Assembly (NCBI RefSeq): GCF_003046185.1
Contig: NZ_PZZL01000001.1
Span: 496,001-560,000 of the forward strand
Length of the DNA stretch: 64,000 bases
Source of the DNA: Phreatobacter oligotrophus
GTDB taxonomy: Bacteria > Pseudomonadota > Alphaproteobacteria > Rhizobiales > Phreatobacteraceae
Reading direction: 5' to 3'
The notes under the pieces were generated by a model, which did no database searches, was not told where the DNA came from, and saw only the letters and a program-made list of their open reading frames with translations. Position numbers and translations under genes: made by a program. Below, piece after piece: positions 1-8,869 of the stretch. Numbering within the stretch: position 1 is the stretch's first letter; each line of letters starts with the position of its first letter.

Positions 1-1782
1 CGGCTCGTCACGGTGCGGCAGGGGTTCGACCCCTATCCCCGCGCGCTGCCCGACCGTCTCGTCCATTGGGCCGCCGCCACGCCGGACCGCGTCTTTCTCG
101 CCGAACGCGGGCCTGACGGCGCCTGGCGGACGCTGACCTTTGGCGAGTGCCTGACGCGCGTGCGCCGTCTGGCCTCCGGCCTTGCCGGCCTTGGGCTCTC
201 GGCCGAGCGGCCCGTGGCGATCCTCTCCGGCAACAGCATCGACCATGCGGTCATGGCCCTCGCGGCCATGATGATCGGCGTGCCCTATTGCCCGATCTCG
301 CCGCCCTACAGCCTGGTGGCCAAGGATTTTGCCAAGCTCTCCTACTGCCTCGACCTGCTGACCCCCGGCCTCGTCTTCGTCGCCGACGCCAAGCCCTTCC
401 GCGCCGCGCTGGCGGCTGCGGCCGCACCGGACCGGGTCATCGTCGCGGCCGCCAATGCGGAGCTTGCCGGTGCCCGCGACCTGTCGAGCCTCGACGGCCA
501 TGCCGACGATCCGCGCGTCGACGCCGCCTTCGCCGCCATCGGTCCGGAGACGATCGCCAAGTTCCTGCTGACCTCCGGCTCGACCGGCGAGCCCAAGGCC
601 GTGGTCAACACCCAGCGCATGCTCATGGCCAACCAGGTCATGCTGCTGCAGTGCTTCCCTTTCCTCGCCGAGACCCCGCCGGTCTTCGTGGACTGGCTGC
701 CCTGGAACCACACTTTCGGCTCCAACCACAATTTCGGCATGGCGCTGACCCATGGCGGCACGCTCCATATCGACGAGGGCAAGCCGGTGGCGGCCGGCAT
801 CCTGCCGACCGTGCGCAACCTTCGTGAGATCGCGCCCACCGCCTATTTCAACGTGCCGAAGGGCTACGAGGCGCTGCTGCCGTACCTGGAGGCCGACCGC
901 GCCTTCGCCGCGCATTTCTTCAGCCGGCTCGAAATGCTGTTCTATGCGGGGGCGGGCCTCGCCCAGCCGGTCTGGGACGGCTACCTGACGCTGGCCCGTG
1001 AGGTCGCCGGCCGCGAGATCCCCTTCGTCACCGGCCTTGGCGCTACCGAGACGGCCCCCTCCGCCATCATGAATTTGCGCGCCACCGGCCAGGCCGGCGC
1101 CATCGGCCTGCCAATGGTCGGCGTCACGCTGAAGCTCGTCCCCGCCGGCACCAAGCTCGAGGCGCGGGTCAAGGCCGAGACGGTGACGCCGGGCTACTGG
1201 CGCCGCCCGGACCTCACGGCCAAAGTCTTCGACGAAGAGGGCTATTACTGCTTCGGCGACGCCGTCGCCTATGCGGACCCCGGCGACCTATCCAAGGGGT
1301 TCCTCTTCGACGGGCGCCTGTCCGAGGACTTCAAGCTTGCCACCGGCACCTGGGTCAGCGTCGGCCCGCTCCGCCATGTCGTCAATTCGGCGCTCGACCC
1401 GCTGATCCGCGACACGGTGGTCACCGGCCATGACCGCGACGATATCGGCATGCTGCTGGTGCCGGACGCCGAGGCCTGCGCCCGCTTCGCCGGCCTCGCC
1501 GCCAATGATCCTGGCCTCTATGCCCATGCCGGCCTGCGCGCCGAACTCGCCCGCCGCCTCGGCCTGCTCGCCAAGGCCGCCACCGGCTCGTCGAACCGTG
1601 TCGAGCGCGCGGTGATCCTGACGGAGCCGCCCTCGCTCGAAGCCGGCGAACTTACCGACAAGGGCTCGATCAACCAGCGCGCGGTGCTGACCCGCCGCAA
1701 GGATCTCGTCACCGCCCTCTATGCCGAGCCGCCGGGCGAGGCCATCATCCGACCCGACAGCCGTGCAGGAGAGACCCCATGA
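1..1782 (+). CDS. Feruloyl-CoA synthase-like acyl-CoA ligase (5' partial)
   Basis: ATP-dependent ligase that should activate a hydroxycinnamate (ferulate, p-coumarate) or related aromatic acid to its CoA thioester in the cytoplasm. The AMP-binding P-loop LLTSGSTGEPKAV lies near residue 190 and the ATP-binding motif GLGATETAPS near 345. The N-terminus (GFDPYPRALPDRLVHWA then APDRVFLAERG-like text) is typical of feruloyl-CoA synthases rather than of other AMP-forming ligases. The frame is open to base 1, and the first visible start codon (GTG at 13) lies inside the conserved family block, so the real start is upstream of the window. The stop overlaps the next start by 4 bp (ATGA), indicating an operon. 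Substrate is inferred from family resemblance only. Confidence 0.82.
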   Translation, partial: RLVTVRQGFDPYPRALPDRLVHWAAATPDRVFLAERGPDGAWRTLTFGECLTRVRRLASGLAGLGLSAERPVAILSGNSIDHAVMALAAMMIGVPYCPISPPYSLVAKDFAKLSYCLDLLTPGLVFVADAKPFRAALAAAAAPDRVIVAAANAELAGARDLSSLDGHADDPRVDAAFAAIGPETIAKFLLTSGSTGEPKAVVNTQRMLMANQVMLLQCFPFLAETPPVFVDWLPWNHTFGSNHNFGMALTHGGTLHIDEGKPVAAGILPTVRNLREIAPTAYFNVPKGYEALLPYLEADRAFAAHFFSRLEMLFYAGAGLAQPVWDGYLTLAREVAGREIPFVTGLGATETAPSAIMNLRATGQAGAIGLPMVGVTLKLVPAGTKLEARVKAETVTPGYWRRPDLTAKVFDEEGYYCFGDAVAYADPGDLSKGFLFDGRLSEDFKLATGTWVSVGPLRHVVNSALDPLIRDTVVTGHDRDDIGMLLVPDAEACARFAGLAANDPGLYAHAGLRAELARRLGLLAKAATGSSNRVERAVILTEPPSLEAGELTDKGSINQRAVLTRRKDLVTALYAEPPGEAIIRPDSRAGETP

Positions 1783-2645
1783 AGGTCGAGGACCTCGTCG
1801 CCATCGACATCCACACCCATGCCGAGGTCTCCTGCCGTCAGGAGCCCGATCCCTACTGGACGCCCTTCGAGGAGGCGGCGGGGAAATATTTCAAGGTCGG
1901 CAAGCGCCCGACCATCGCCGAAACGATCGCGCATTACCGCAAGCACAAGATCGGCCTGGTCATGTTCACGGTCGATACGGAGGCCGAGATCGGCAACCGC
2001 CGCATCGCCAATGACGAGATCGCCGACGCGGCCCGCGATAATGCCGACATGATGATCGCCTTCGCCTCCATCGACCCGCACAAGGGCCGGCTCGGGGCGC
2101 GCGAGGCCGAGGACCTCATCAAGGGCGGCATCGTCAAGGGCTTCAAGTTCCACCCGACCTGCCAGGGCTTCTATCCCAACGACCGCATGGCCTATCAGCT
2201 CTACGAGGTCATCGCCCACTACAAGATGCCGGCCATCTTCCACACCGGCCATTCCGGCATCGGCACGGGCATGCGCGGCGGCGGCGGCATGCGGCTCAAA
2301 TATTCGCAGCCGATCCACGTCGACGACGTCGCCGTCGATTTCCCGGACATGACGATCATCCTCGCCCATCCGTCCTGGCCCTGGACCGACGAGGCGCTGT
2401 CGATGGCCCTTCACAAGCCCAATGTCTACATCGACCTGTCGGGCTGGATGCCGAAATACTTCCCGCCGCAAATTGTCCAATATGCGAACAGCCAGCTGCG
2501 CACCAAGATGCTGTTCGGTTCGGATTTTCCGCTGATCCCGCCGGAGCGCTGGCTCGCCCAGTTCACCGAGGTCGGCTTCAAGCCCGAAGTGCATGACCTG
2601 ATCATGAAGCAGAACGCCATGCGGGTGCTCGGTCTCGCCGCCTGA
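1779..2645 (+). CDS. Amidohydrolase family 2 (ACMSD-like) protein
   Basis: 288-residue TIM-barrel metal hydrolase of the amidohydrolase-2 family. Visible metal-site motifs are IDIHTH (H12, H14), the central HTGHSG, LAHPSWPW and the late FGSDFP aspartate. Relatives beside feruloyl/coumaroyl-CoA ligases have been annotated as 4-hydroxyphenyl-beta-ketoacyl-CoA hydrolases of the non-beta-oxidative side-chain shortening pathway. Translational coupling (ATGA overlap) to the ligase supports such a role, but decarboxylase activity as in ACMSD is the alternative. No hydratase or dehydrogenase partner is visible here; they may lie to the left of the window. Confidence 0.8.
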   Translation: MKVEDLVAIDIHTHAEVSCRQEPDPYWTPFEEAAGKYFKVGKRPTIAETIAHYRKHKIGLVMFTVDTEAEIGNRRIANDEIADAARDNADMMIAFASIDPHKGRLGAREAEDLIKGGIVKGFKFHPTCQGFYPNDRMAYQLYEVIAHYKMPAIFHTGHSGIGTGMRGGGGMRLKYSQPIHVDDVAVDFPDMTIILAHPSWPWTDEALSMALHKPNVYIDLSGWMPKYFPPQIVQYANSQLRTKMLFGSDFPLIPPERWLAQFTEVGFKPEVHDLIMKQNAMRVLGLAA

Positions 2646-2728
2646 GACCGGCCCGCAACGAGGAAACGCCACGGGCGCCGCGACCGGCCACGAGAAGCCG
2701 GCGGGTGCTCATCTGAGGGAGGACACGA

Positions 2729-3730
2729 ATGACCAAGACGACCAACTTCCGCCCGAGCCGCCGCCATGCGCTCGGACTCGCAGCCGGCGCGCTCGCCGCC
2801 TCGACGCTGCCGGCACCCGCCCAGCTCGTGCGCGGCGTCGGCCGCATCATCGTCGGCTTCCCCGCCGGCGGCCCCACCGACACGCTGGCCCGTCGCCTGG
2901 CCGAGAGCCTGCGCGGCTCGGTCGCCGAGAGCTTCGTCGTCGAGAACCGGCCGGGCGCCTCGGCGCGCCTCGCCATCGCCGCGCTGATGGAGGCCGCGCC
3001 CGACGGCCGCACCATGCTGGTCAGCCCGGACGCGATGTTCACCATCTACCCGAGCGTCTACAAGCGCCTCGCCTACAATCCCGCGACCGACATCACTCCG
3101 GTGACCCCGGCCACCTATGCCACCTTCGCGCTCGCCGTCGGGCCGATGGTCCCGGCCGAGGTGCGGGACGTCGCCGGCTTCATCACCTGGGCCAAGGCCA
3201 ATCCCGACAAGGCCGCCTTCGGCTCGCCGGCGGCCGGCTCGACGCCGCACTTCATGGGCGAGCTGCTGATCGCCTCGGCGGGTGTCCAGCTGCGCCACGT
3301 GCCCTATCGCGGCTCGACCCCGGCGATCCAGGATCTGATCGGCGGCCATGTCGCCTCGACCATCACGCCCATCGGCGATTACGTGCCGCATGTGGCGGCG
3401 GGCGTGCTCCGCGTCATTGGCGTTGCCGATCGCGAGCGCTCGGCCTTCCTGCCGAACACTCCGACCTTCGCCGAGCAGGGCTTCGCCCAGGTGGTGGGCC
3501 GCGACACCTTCGGCTGCTTCATGCCCAAGGGCGCGCCGGCCGATCTCGCCGCGCGCATCGCCGGCTTCGTGGCGGAGGCGGTGAAGGTTCCGGCGACCCG
3601 CGACACGCTGCGCGCCGTCGGCCAGGAGCCCTTTTCGCTGACGCCGCCGGAATATGCCGCCAATCTCGAGCGCGCCCGCGCCAACTGGGCGCCGATCGTC
3701 AAGGCTTCGGGCTTCTCGCTCGACGACTGA
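2729..3730 (+). CDS. Bug/TctC family extracytoplasmic substrate-binding protein
   Basis: 333-residue periplasmic receptor of the tripartite tricarboxylate transporter (Bug) family. A twin-arginine-like signal (SRRHALGLAAGALAAS, ending APA-Q) precedes the mature chain. The Bug hallmarks IIVGFPAGGPTDTLAR, VENRPGAS and the HVPYRGSTPAIQDLIGG block are all present. Bug proteins bind carboxylates and often aromatic acids. No TctA/TctB membrane partners are adjacent, which is common for orphan Bug proteins. It follows the amidohydrolase by 83 bp in the same direction and probably serves the same aromatic acid pathway. A GGGAGGA-type ribosome site precedes the ATG. Confidence 0.88.
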   Translation: MTKTTNFRPSRRHALGLAAGALAASTLPAPAQLVRGVGRIIVGFPAGGPTDTLARRLAESLRGSVAESFVVENRPGASARLAIAALMEAAPDGRTMLVSPDAMFTIYPSVYKRLAYNPATDITPVTPATYATFALAVGPMVPAEVRDVAGFITWAKANPDKAAFGSPAAGSTPHFMGELLIASAGVQLRHVPYRGSTPAIQDLIGGHVASTITPIGDYVPHVAAGVLRVIGVADRERSAFLPNTPTFAEQGFAQVVGRDTFGCFMPKGAPADLAARIAGFVAEAVKVPATRDTLRAVGQEPFSLTPPEYAANLERARANWAPIVKASGFSLDD

Positions 3731-3754
3731 GTGATGGAGGACGGGGGCGGGGGC

Positions 3755-4522
3755 CTAGATCCCCGTCCCGTCGATCATCGTCTCGCCGCCGATATGCTGG
3801 CGGATACCGGCGACGAGGCCCGTATCCGCCGCCACCGCGCGCTTGCGCGGCCGGGCTGAGCTGATGACGTGGTCAGCCACGACACGGCCGGGCGATCCCG
3901 CCAGGACCACCACGCGGTCGGCGAGATAGGTCGCCTCTTCGATGTCATGGGTGACGAAGAGGATGGTCTTGCCCGTCACCTGCCAGATGCGGACGAGTTC
4001 GTCCTGCAGGCCCTCGCGGGTGATGGCGTCGAGCGCCGAGAAGGGCTCGTCCATCAGCAGCACCTCCGGCTCGACGGCAAGCGCCCGGGCCAGCGACACG
4101 CGCTGGCGCTGGCCGCCGGAGAGCTGGTGCGGCCAGCGTTCGGCGAGGTGCTTCAACCCGACAATGTCGAGCGCCGCCTCGGCCTTTGCCCGCCGCTCGG
4201 TCTTGGAGAGGGCGCTGCCCTCAAGGCCAAAAGCGACATTGTCGGCCACCGAGCGCCAGGGCAGCAGGCGCGAATCCTGGAAGACCAGGGCGAGCGGCTG
4301 GCGCTGGCCGGAGCGCGTCGCAATCGTCACCTCGCCGACGCTGCGCGCGGCAAGGCCCATCAGTACGCGCAGCAGCGTCGACTTGCCGACGCCGGACGAG
4401 CCGACAATGGCGATGAAGGCGCCCCGCGGCACCGCGAGGTCGAGGCCGCGCAGCACCTCGTTGGTCTCGCCGTCGCGGGTGAAGGACAGCGACAGGCCGC
4501 GGATGTCGATCACGCTTTCCAT
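3755..4522 (-). CDS. ABC transporter ATP-binding protein, SsuB/TauB type
   Basis: 255-residue ABC ATPase that energises the import system encoded by the next two genes. Walker A GSSGVGKST is at residues 41-49, the Q-loop at Q82, the signature LSGGQRQ at 134-140 and Walker B LLMDEP at 155-160, followed by the H-loop in FVTHDIEEA. The FQDSRLLPW block after Walker A is typical of nitrate/sulfonate/taurine importers. The start at 4522 overlaps the permease stop by 13 bp; an in-frame ATG at 4534 is an alternative. The operon order is binding protein, permease, ATPase. It converges with the Bug gene with a 24-bp gap. Confidence 0.9.
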   Translation of the reverse strand: MESVIDIRGLSLSFTRDGETNEVLRGLDLAVPRGAFIAIVGSSGVGKSTLLRVLMGLAARSVGEVTIATRSGQRQPLALVFQDSRLLPWRSVADNVAFGLEGSALSKTERRAKAEAALDIVGLKHLAERWPHQLSGGQRQRVSLARALAVEPEVLLMDEPFSALDAITREGLQDELVRIWQVTGKTILFVTHDIEEATYLADRVVVLAGSPGRVVADHVISSARPRKRAVAADTGLVAGIRQHIGGETMIDGTGI

Positions 4523-5340
4523 CGGAGCACCCATCCCTGGATCGCGACGAACAGCGTGTCGAGCAGGCCGTAGAGCGCCGCCATGGTGAGCATGTAGACG
4601 ACCACGATCTCGGTCGCGAGCAGGCTCGAGGCCTGGATCATCCGCTGGCCGAGGCCCGGCACGCCGAAGATCTCGGCCGCCACCACCGCCATCCAGGCCT
4701 GCCCGAGGGCGGTGCGCACGCCGACGAGGATGCCGGGCATGGCCGCCGGCAGCAGGATCTTGAACAGCCGCTCCCGCGCCGAGCGGAAGCCGAAGGCATC
4801 CGCCACCTCGATGAGGTCCCGGTCGACGCCGCGGATGGCGCCATGGGCCGCGAAGAAGACGATCCAGAACACGCCGATGGCGATGATGAACACCGCCGAG
4901 GACGGGCTGACGCCGAACCAGATGATGGCGAAGGGCACCCAGGCGAGGCCCGGAATGGGGCGCAGCACGCGCACGACCCAGGACGTCATGTCCTCGGCGA
5001 GCTGCGACATGCCGGTGGCGATGCCGAGGATAAGCCCCAGCACCGAACCGAGGACGAGGCCGATCATGTAGTGACCGAGGCTCGCCCGCACGGCGGTCGC
5101 CCAGGCGCCCGAGGTGATCTCGGCCCAGAAGGCGGCGGGGATGACGCTCGGCACCGGCAGCAGCATCGGATTGACGAGGCCGAGCCGCGGCAGCGCCTCC
5201 CACAGCGCGAGGAACAGGGCGAGGCCGAGGGCGGCAAGGCCGATGCGCCGCGCCGCCGCGAGCGTCGCGGTGGGCGCGGCCTTGCGCGCCGGCGCGGGGA
5301 GGGTGGTGCCGGTCACGGGGATGTCCTTGCCGGCGGCCAT
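4510..5340 (-). CDS. ABC transporter permease, SsuC/TauC type
   Basis: 276-residue inner membrane permease of the BPD_transp_1 fold. About six hydrophobic segments follow a charged N-terminal tail. The EAA-type coupling loop is visible as VADAFGFRSARERLFKILLP. Its start codon overlaps the stop of the binding protein (TGATG) and its end overlaps the ATPase, so the three are translated as one unit. The substrate cannot be read from the permease; the family takes up sulfonates, nitrate, thiamine precursors and aromatic acids such as phthalate. Confidence 0.9.
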   Translation of the reverse strand: MAAGKDIPVTGTTLPAPARKAAPTATLAAARRIGLAALGLALFLALWEALPRLGLVNPMLLPVPSVIPAAFWAEITSGAWATAVRASLGHYMIGLVLGSVLGLILGIATGMSQLAEDMTSWVVRVLRPIPGLAWVPFAIIWFGVSPSSAVFIIAIGVFWIVFFAAHGAIRGVDRDLIEVADAFGFRSARERLFKILLPAAMPGILVGVRTALGQAWMAVVAAEIFGVPGLGQRMIQASSLLATEIVVVYMLTMAALYGLLDTLFVAIQGWVLRWKA

Positions 5341-6374
5341 CAGGTCGCCGACGGCGCCTTCTCGAAGAAGCGGGTGTCGAACAGGCCGTCAAGCGAGACC
5401 GACTCGCGCAACGAGCCGAGCTTCACCTGATAGTCCTGCATCGCCTTGGTCGGCTGGATGATGGCGCGCGGATCGATGGTGAACTTCGAGGCCGGCGACT
5501 TCAGCGCCGCCTTGATCGTCTCCAGGTCGACGATGCCCTTGGCGAGGTTCGCCGCCACATGCGGGGCCGCTTTGTCGGGATCGCGGGTGAGGAGCGCGCC
5601 GGCGCGGACAAGACCGTTGACGAGGCCCTGCACGCGGTCCTCGTTGCGGGCGAGGAAGGCGCCGGAGACGGCCACCACCGTGCCGGGCTGGCCGGGGAAG
5701 AGCTCGTCGCCGAGCGCAATCAGCCGGATGCCGGGATTGCGCTTCTGGACGATGGTCAGGGCCGGCTCGCGAATGGTTGCGCCCTCGACGGCGTCGGCCA
5801 GGATCGCCTGCTGGGTCGCGTCGATGCCCATGGCGACGATCTCGACATCGGCCTTGTCGGCCTTGATCTGCTCCCAGAGCCAGTACTGAAGGGTGGTGTT
5901 CGGCACCGAGCCCGGCGGCTGGGTGGCGAGGCGCGCCGGCTTGCCGGTCTGGGCGCGATAGGCGCGCAAGGCCTCGGCATGGCTGGTGCCGGGCTTGAAG
6001 AAGGCGGCAAGGCGCGGCGTGGCGACGAAGACGTTCTCGCCGGTGGCGGTGCTGGCGACGACCTTGACGTCGACGCCGCGGGAGCGGGCAACGCCCAGCG
6101 GGGCGACGCCGGCCGCGTAGATGTCGATCGTGCCGGAGGCCAGCGCCTGGATCATGTTCGGCCCGGACTCGAAGGTCGTGTAGGCGAAGTCGAGGCCGGC
6201 CTCGCGCGCCCAGCCCTCGCGGTCGGCCACGAAGACGGGAGCGGCGCCGACGATGGGGATGACGCCGACCCGCGCGGGCACGCGCTGGGCCAGCGCCAGG
6301 CGCGGCAGGGCAGGGGCGGCGAGGGTCGCCGCAGCGGCGGCGAGCAGGGTACGGCGGGGGAGCGTCGTGGACAT
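5340..6374 (-). CDS. ABC transporter substrate-binding protein, SsuA/NMT1-like
   Basis: 344-residue periplasmic binding protein and first gene of the ABC operon. It has a twin-arginine-like export signal (PRRTLLAAAAATLAA, ending LALA-Q) and the NMT1/SsuA core: substrate contact segment FESGPNMIQALASGTIDI, then GVAPLGVARSRGVDVKVVAST. Family members bind aliphatic sulfonates, nitrate, taurine, pyrimidine precursors or aromatic carboxylates. Proximity to the feruloyl-CoA synthase cluster makes an aromatic acid plausible, but this is inference from location. Confidence 0.88.
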   Translation of the reverse strand: MSTTLPRRTLLAAAAATLAAPALPRLALAQRVPARVGVIPIVGAAPVFVADREGWAREAGLDFAYTTFESGPNMIQALASGTIDIYAAGVAPLGVARSRGVDVKVVASTATGENVFVATPRLAAFFKPGTSHAEALRAYRAQTGKPARLATQPPGSVPNTTLQYWLWEQIKADKADVEIVAMGIDATQQAILADAVEGATIREPALTIVQKRNPGIRLIALGDELFPGQPGTVVAVSGAFLARNEDRVQGLVNGLVRAGALLTRDPDKAAPHVAANLAKGIVDLETIKAALKSPASKFTIDPRAIIQPTKAMQDYQVKLGSLRESVSLDGLFDTRFFEKAPSAT

Positions 6375-6418
6375 GATCGACCCGGAAATGGTGGCGGCCC
6401 CATGGGGCGGAGGCTCAA

Positions 6419-6447
6419 GAGATAATAAAATTCTCCAATAGCCTCAA
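6419..6447 (-). promoter_or_regulatory. Possible promoter of the ABC transporter operon
   Basis: Reading the minus strand, a -35-like TTGAGG (complement of 6442-6447) is separated by 17 bp from a -10-like TATCTC (complement of 6419-6424), with an overlapping TATTAT. It lies in the only AT-rich part of the 269-bp gap between this operon and the next gene, which also holds an A-tract at 6469-6480. The match to sigma-70 consensus is moderate. Confidence 0.35.
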
Positions 6448-6643
6448 TTGCTGGCCGACAAAAAGAAAAAACAAGTCGCCGCAGCCGCAATGAGGGAATG
6501 CGGATGTTGCGGCGCGGCCAGCGCAGGGAATGCCTGCGCCGGCAGCTTCGCCATCGGCTGCTGTCCCCTGTGATCGCGGCCGCGCGCTGCGGGGAACCGA
6601 GGGCCTCGCCGGCCGTTCTGCACCGCAGCACGAGGGGGGCGCC

Positions 6644-7423
6644 ATGCGGATCGATGTCACGACGCGGCTGGTCTATGACCTGCCGGCGGAGACCCACATG
6701 CTGGCCCTCGTGCAGGCGGCGCGAACCGCGGACCAGAGCATCCTGTCGGAGAGGCTCGTCGTCGCGCCGGAAAGCCTTGCCGAGGAGGTGGACGGCGAGG
6801 GGTTGCGCTGGCTGCGCGGCCAGATCGGCGGCCGGCTCGAACTCACCTACACCGCCACCATCGACAATGGCGCCCGCCGCCTGCTGCCGCCATCCGCGGT
6901 GCAGGTGAGCAGGTCCGACCTGCCGCTCGCCGTGCTGCCCTATCTGCTCCCCAGCCGCTTCTGCCCCTCCGACCTCTTCCTGCGCTTCGCCGCCCGCGAG
7001 TTCGGCCCCCACGGGGATGGTGTCGCCCGGGTCATGGCTGTGGCGGACTGGATCGCCGCCCATGTCGACTATGTGGCTGGCGTCAGCACGGCCGAAAGCG
7101 ATGCCGCGCATACCTTCACGCTGCGCGCCGGCGTCTGCCGCGACTTCGCCCATCTCGGCATCACGCTCTGCCGCGCCCTCGGCATTCCCGCGCGGGCGGT
7201 TAGTTGCTACGCCGTTGACCTCGACCCGCCGGACTTCCACGCGGTGATGGAGGTTTTCCTCGGCCATGACTGGTGGCTCGTCGATCTCACCCGCCTCGCG
7301 CCCGTCGAGGGGCTGGTCCGCATCGGCCATGGCCGCGACGCCGCCGACATCGCCTTCCTGACCACCGATGGTCCCTGCGAACTGGTGCAGCAGCAGATCG
7401 CCGCAACGGCCACCCCGGGTTGA
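6644..7423 (+). CDS. Transglutaminase-like domain protein
   Basis: 259-residue protein with an N-terminal beta-rich region and a transglutaminase-like cysteine protease fold. The catalytic triad is readable: C165 in AGVCRDFAHL, H199 in DFHAVMEV and D214 in WWLVDLTR. Bacterial members are usually peptidases or amidases of unknown substrate. No signal peptide is seen, so it is probably cytoplasmic. The ATG at 6644 was chosen because it follows a GAGGGGGG ribosome site and begins the conserved MRIDVTTRLVYDL-type N-terminus; an upstream in-frame ATG at 6530 would add unconserved residues. Confidence 0.85.
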   Translation: MRIDVTTRLVYDLPAETHMLALVQAARTADQSILSERLVVAPESLAEEVDGEGLRWLRGQIGGRLELTYTATIDNGARRLLPPSAVQVSRSDLPLAVLPYLLPSRFCPSDLFLRFAAREFGPHGDGVARVMAVADWIAAHVDYVAGVSTAESDAAHTFTLRAGVCRDFAHLGITLCRALGIPARAVSCYAVDLDPPDFHAVMEVFLGHDWWLVDLTRLAPVEGLVRIGHGRDAADIAFLTTDGPCELVQQQIAATATPG

Positions 7424-7495
7424 GCCGTCAACCATTCGGCAATCAGCCTGGCTTAGACAGGATGCGGCGCCTCAGGCGGCGCCGCGGAGCCCGCC

Positions 7496-8368
7496 ATGCT
7501 CGCCGATTCCGGCGCGACCCTCCTGGCGATTTACAGCGCCCATCTCCTCAGCCCCTCCATGCTGGCGGTGCTCGGCTTCGTCGTGGCCTTCACGGTGATC
7601 GCCCTCGCCCTGGGCTGGCGCGCCCGCGTGCTGACGCCGCTCGCCCTGCGCAATTCCGCCGCCTCGCTGGCGACCCTCGGGGTGAATATCCTGATGGCGC
7701 CGGTCGTCTATGTTGGCGCCGGCCTCGTTGCCTCGGCCTATGCGAGCCTTGGCATTCCCGCCATCCCCGCCAGCGCCTGGGACGGCGTGCCCTGGATCGT
7801 CATGGCCGTGGTCGGGGTGCTGGGCAAGGACTTCTCCGACTACTGGTGTCACCGCGCCCTCCACACGCCGATCGGCTGGCCGGTCCATGCCGTCCATCAC
7901 TCCGACACCCACGTGAACGGCTTCACCGCCTTCCGCGTCCACCTCCTCGAGGTGCTGACGATGAAGGTGTTTTACATCGTCCTGCTCACCTGGATCGGCA
8001 TCCCGCCTGGCGCCATCGTCGCGGCCTACGTGGTGGCCTCGCTCCACACCGCCTATGTCCATCTCGAGCTCGACATCGACCATGGTCCGCTGAACTGGCT
8101 CGTCGCCTCGCCGCGCTTCCATCGCTGGCACCATGCCGACGTGCCGGAGGCTTATGGCAAGAACCTCGCCAACATGATCCCGCTCTGGGACCTGATGTTC
8201 GGCACCTATCACCGCCACGACGCCTGCGACGCGCCCATGGGCACGATCCGCGACGGCGTGCCCGACACCGATGCGGCGAAGCTCGTGACGCTGCCCTTCA
8301 CCCTGTGGTGGCGGCAGAGCAGGGCGGCCCTGGCTGGCTGGTGGCTGCGGCGTGGCCAGGCGTCCTGA
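7496..8368 (+). CDS. Sterol desaturase / fatty acid hydroxylase family membrane protein
   Basis: 290-residue multi-pass membrane protein with the di-iron histidine clusters of the fatty acid hydroxylase superfamily: HRALH, HAVHHSDTH and HRWHH, plus a later YHRHD. About five hydrophobic segments surround them. Members hydroxylate or desaturate lipids, sterols or carotenoids using O2; the substrate here is unknown. The gene stands alone, 72 bp after the transglutaminase gene, and ends 2 bp from the convergent merR gene. Confidence 0.87.
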   Translation: MLADSGATLLAIYSAHLLSPSMLAVLGFVVAFTVIALALGWRARVLTPLALRNSAASLATLGVNILMAPVVYVGAGLVASAYASLGIPAIPASAWDGVPWIVMAVVGVLGKDFSDYWCHRALHTPIGWPVHAVHHSDTHVNGFTAFRVHLLEVLTMKVFYIVLLTWIGIPPGAIVAAYVVASLHTAYVHLELDIDHGPLNWLVASPRFHRWHHADVPEAYGKNLANMIPLWDLMFGTYHRHDACDAPMGTIRDGVPDTDAAKLVTLPFTLWWRQSRAALAGWWLRRGQAS

Positions 8369-8370
8369 GC

Positions 8371-8793
8371 TCAATGCGCCGGATTGACGCATTGGCCGTG
8401 ATCGGCGAGCACCTCGATGACCCGGCACTCACCGATGGCGCCGTGCGGTCCGTGGTCGACCATCCGGGCAATCTCGCCGCGCAGGGCCGTCAGCCGGGCG
8501 ATGCGGTCGTCGATTCCCCCAAGGTGCCGCCGGGCAATGGCGTCGGCATCGGCGCAGGGCTGGGCGGGATCGCCGGCTAGCGCGATGAGCTGGCGGATCT
8601 CCTCGATCTCGAAGCCGAGATTGCGGGCATGGCGAATGAAGCCGAGCCGCTTGAGGTCGTCGCCGCCATAGCTGCGCCGGCCCGAATCCGTTCGCGGCAC
8701 CGGCGGCATCAGGCCGATCTGCTCGTAGTAGCGGATGGTCGGCACCTTGACGCCGGTCCGTTTCGACAAGGCGCCGATGGTCAGGTCGCGCAT
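8371..8793 (-). CDS. MerR family metal-responsive transcriptional regulator
   Basis: 140-residue MerR regulator. The N-terminal winged helix reads LTIGALSKRTGVKVPTIRYYEQIGL, followed by the dimerisation helix. Cysteines C80, C123 and C135, with histidines between the last two, resemble the metal-binding layout of the ZntR/PbrR/CadR branch rather than CueR. It is divergent from a CDF metal transporter and a MerR-type elongated-spacer promoter lies between them, so it should activate that transporter on metal stress. The start at 8793 gives the canonical MerR N-terminus; an upstream start at 8910 would run through the promoter and is rejected. Confidence 0.9.
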   Translation of the reverse strand: MRDLTIGALSKRTGVKVPTIRYYEQIGLMPPVPRTDSGRRSYGGDDLKRLGFIRHARNLGFEIEEIRQLIALAGDPAQPCADADAIARRHLGGIDDRIARLTALRGEIARMVDHGPHGAIGECRVIEVLADHGQCVNPAH

Positions 8794-8806
8794 GGCTGCT
8801 CTCCGC

Positions 8807-8837
8807 TTGATCCTCCAGTGACTAGAGGATTTAGGCC
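8807..8837 (+). promoter_or_regulatory. MerR-type promoter/operator for the CDF transporter
   Basis: A -35 box TTGATC (8807-8812) and a -10-like TAGGCC (8832-8837) are separated by 19 bp, the overlong spacer used by MerR-activated promoters. The spacer is filled by a dyad with arms ATCCTCCAGT (8810-8819) and ACTAGAGGAT (8821-8830), which match at 9 of 10 positions around a central G. It lies 33 bp upstream of the transporter start and just outside the merR start, so MerR probably also controls itself. Confidence 0.85.
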
Positions 8838-8869
8838 TCCAGGCGACAGGATCCAAGCAGGAACAGCCC

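Noticed and set aside
4523-5392. Upstream extension of the SsuB-like ATPase frame
   Set aside because: It is an out-of-frame reading of the permease gene and has no ABC or membrane features.
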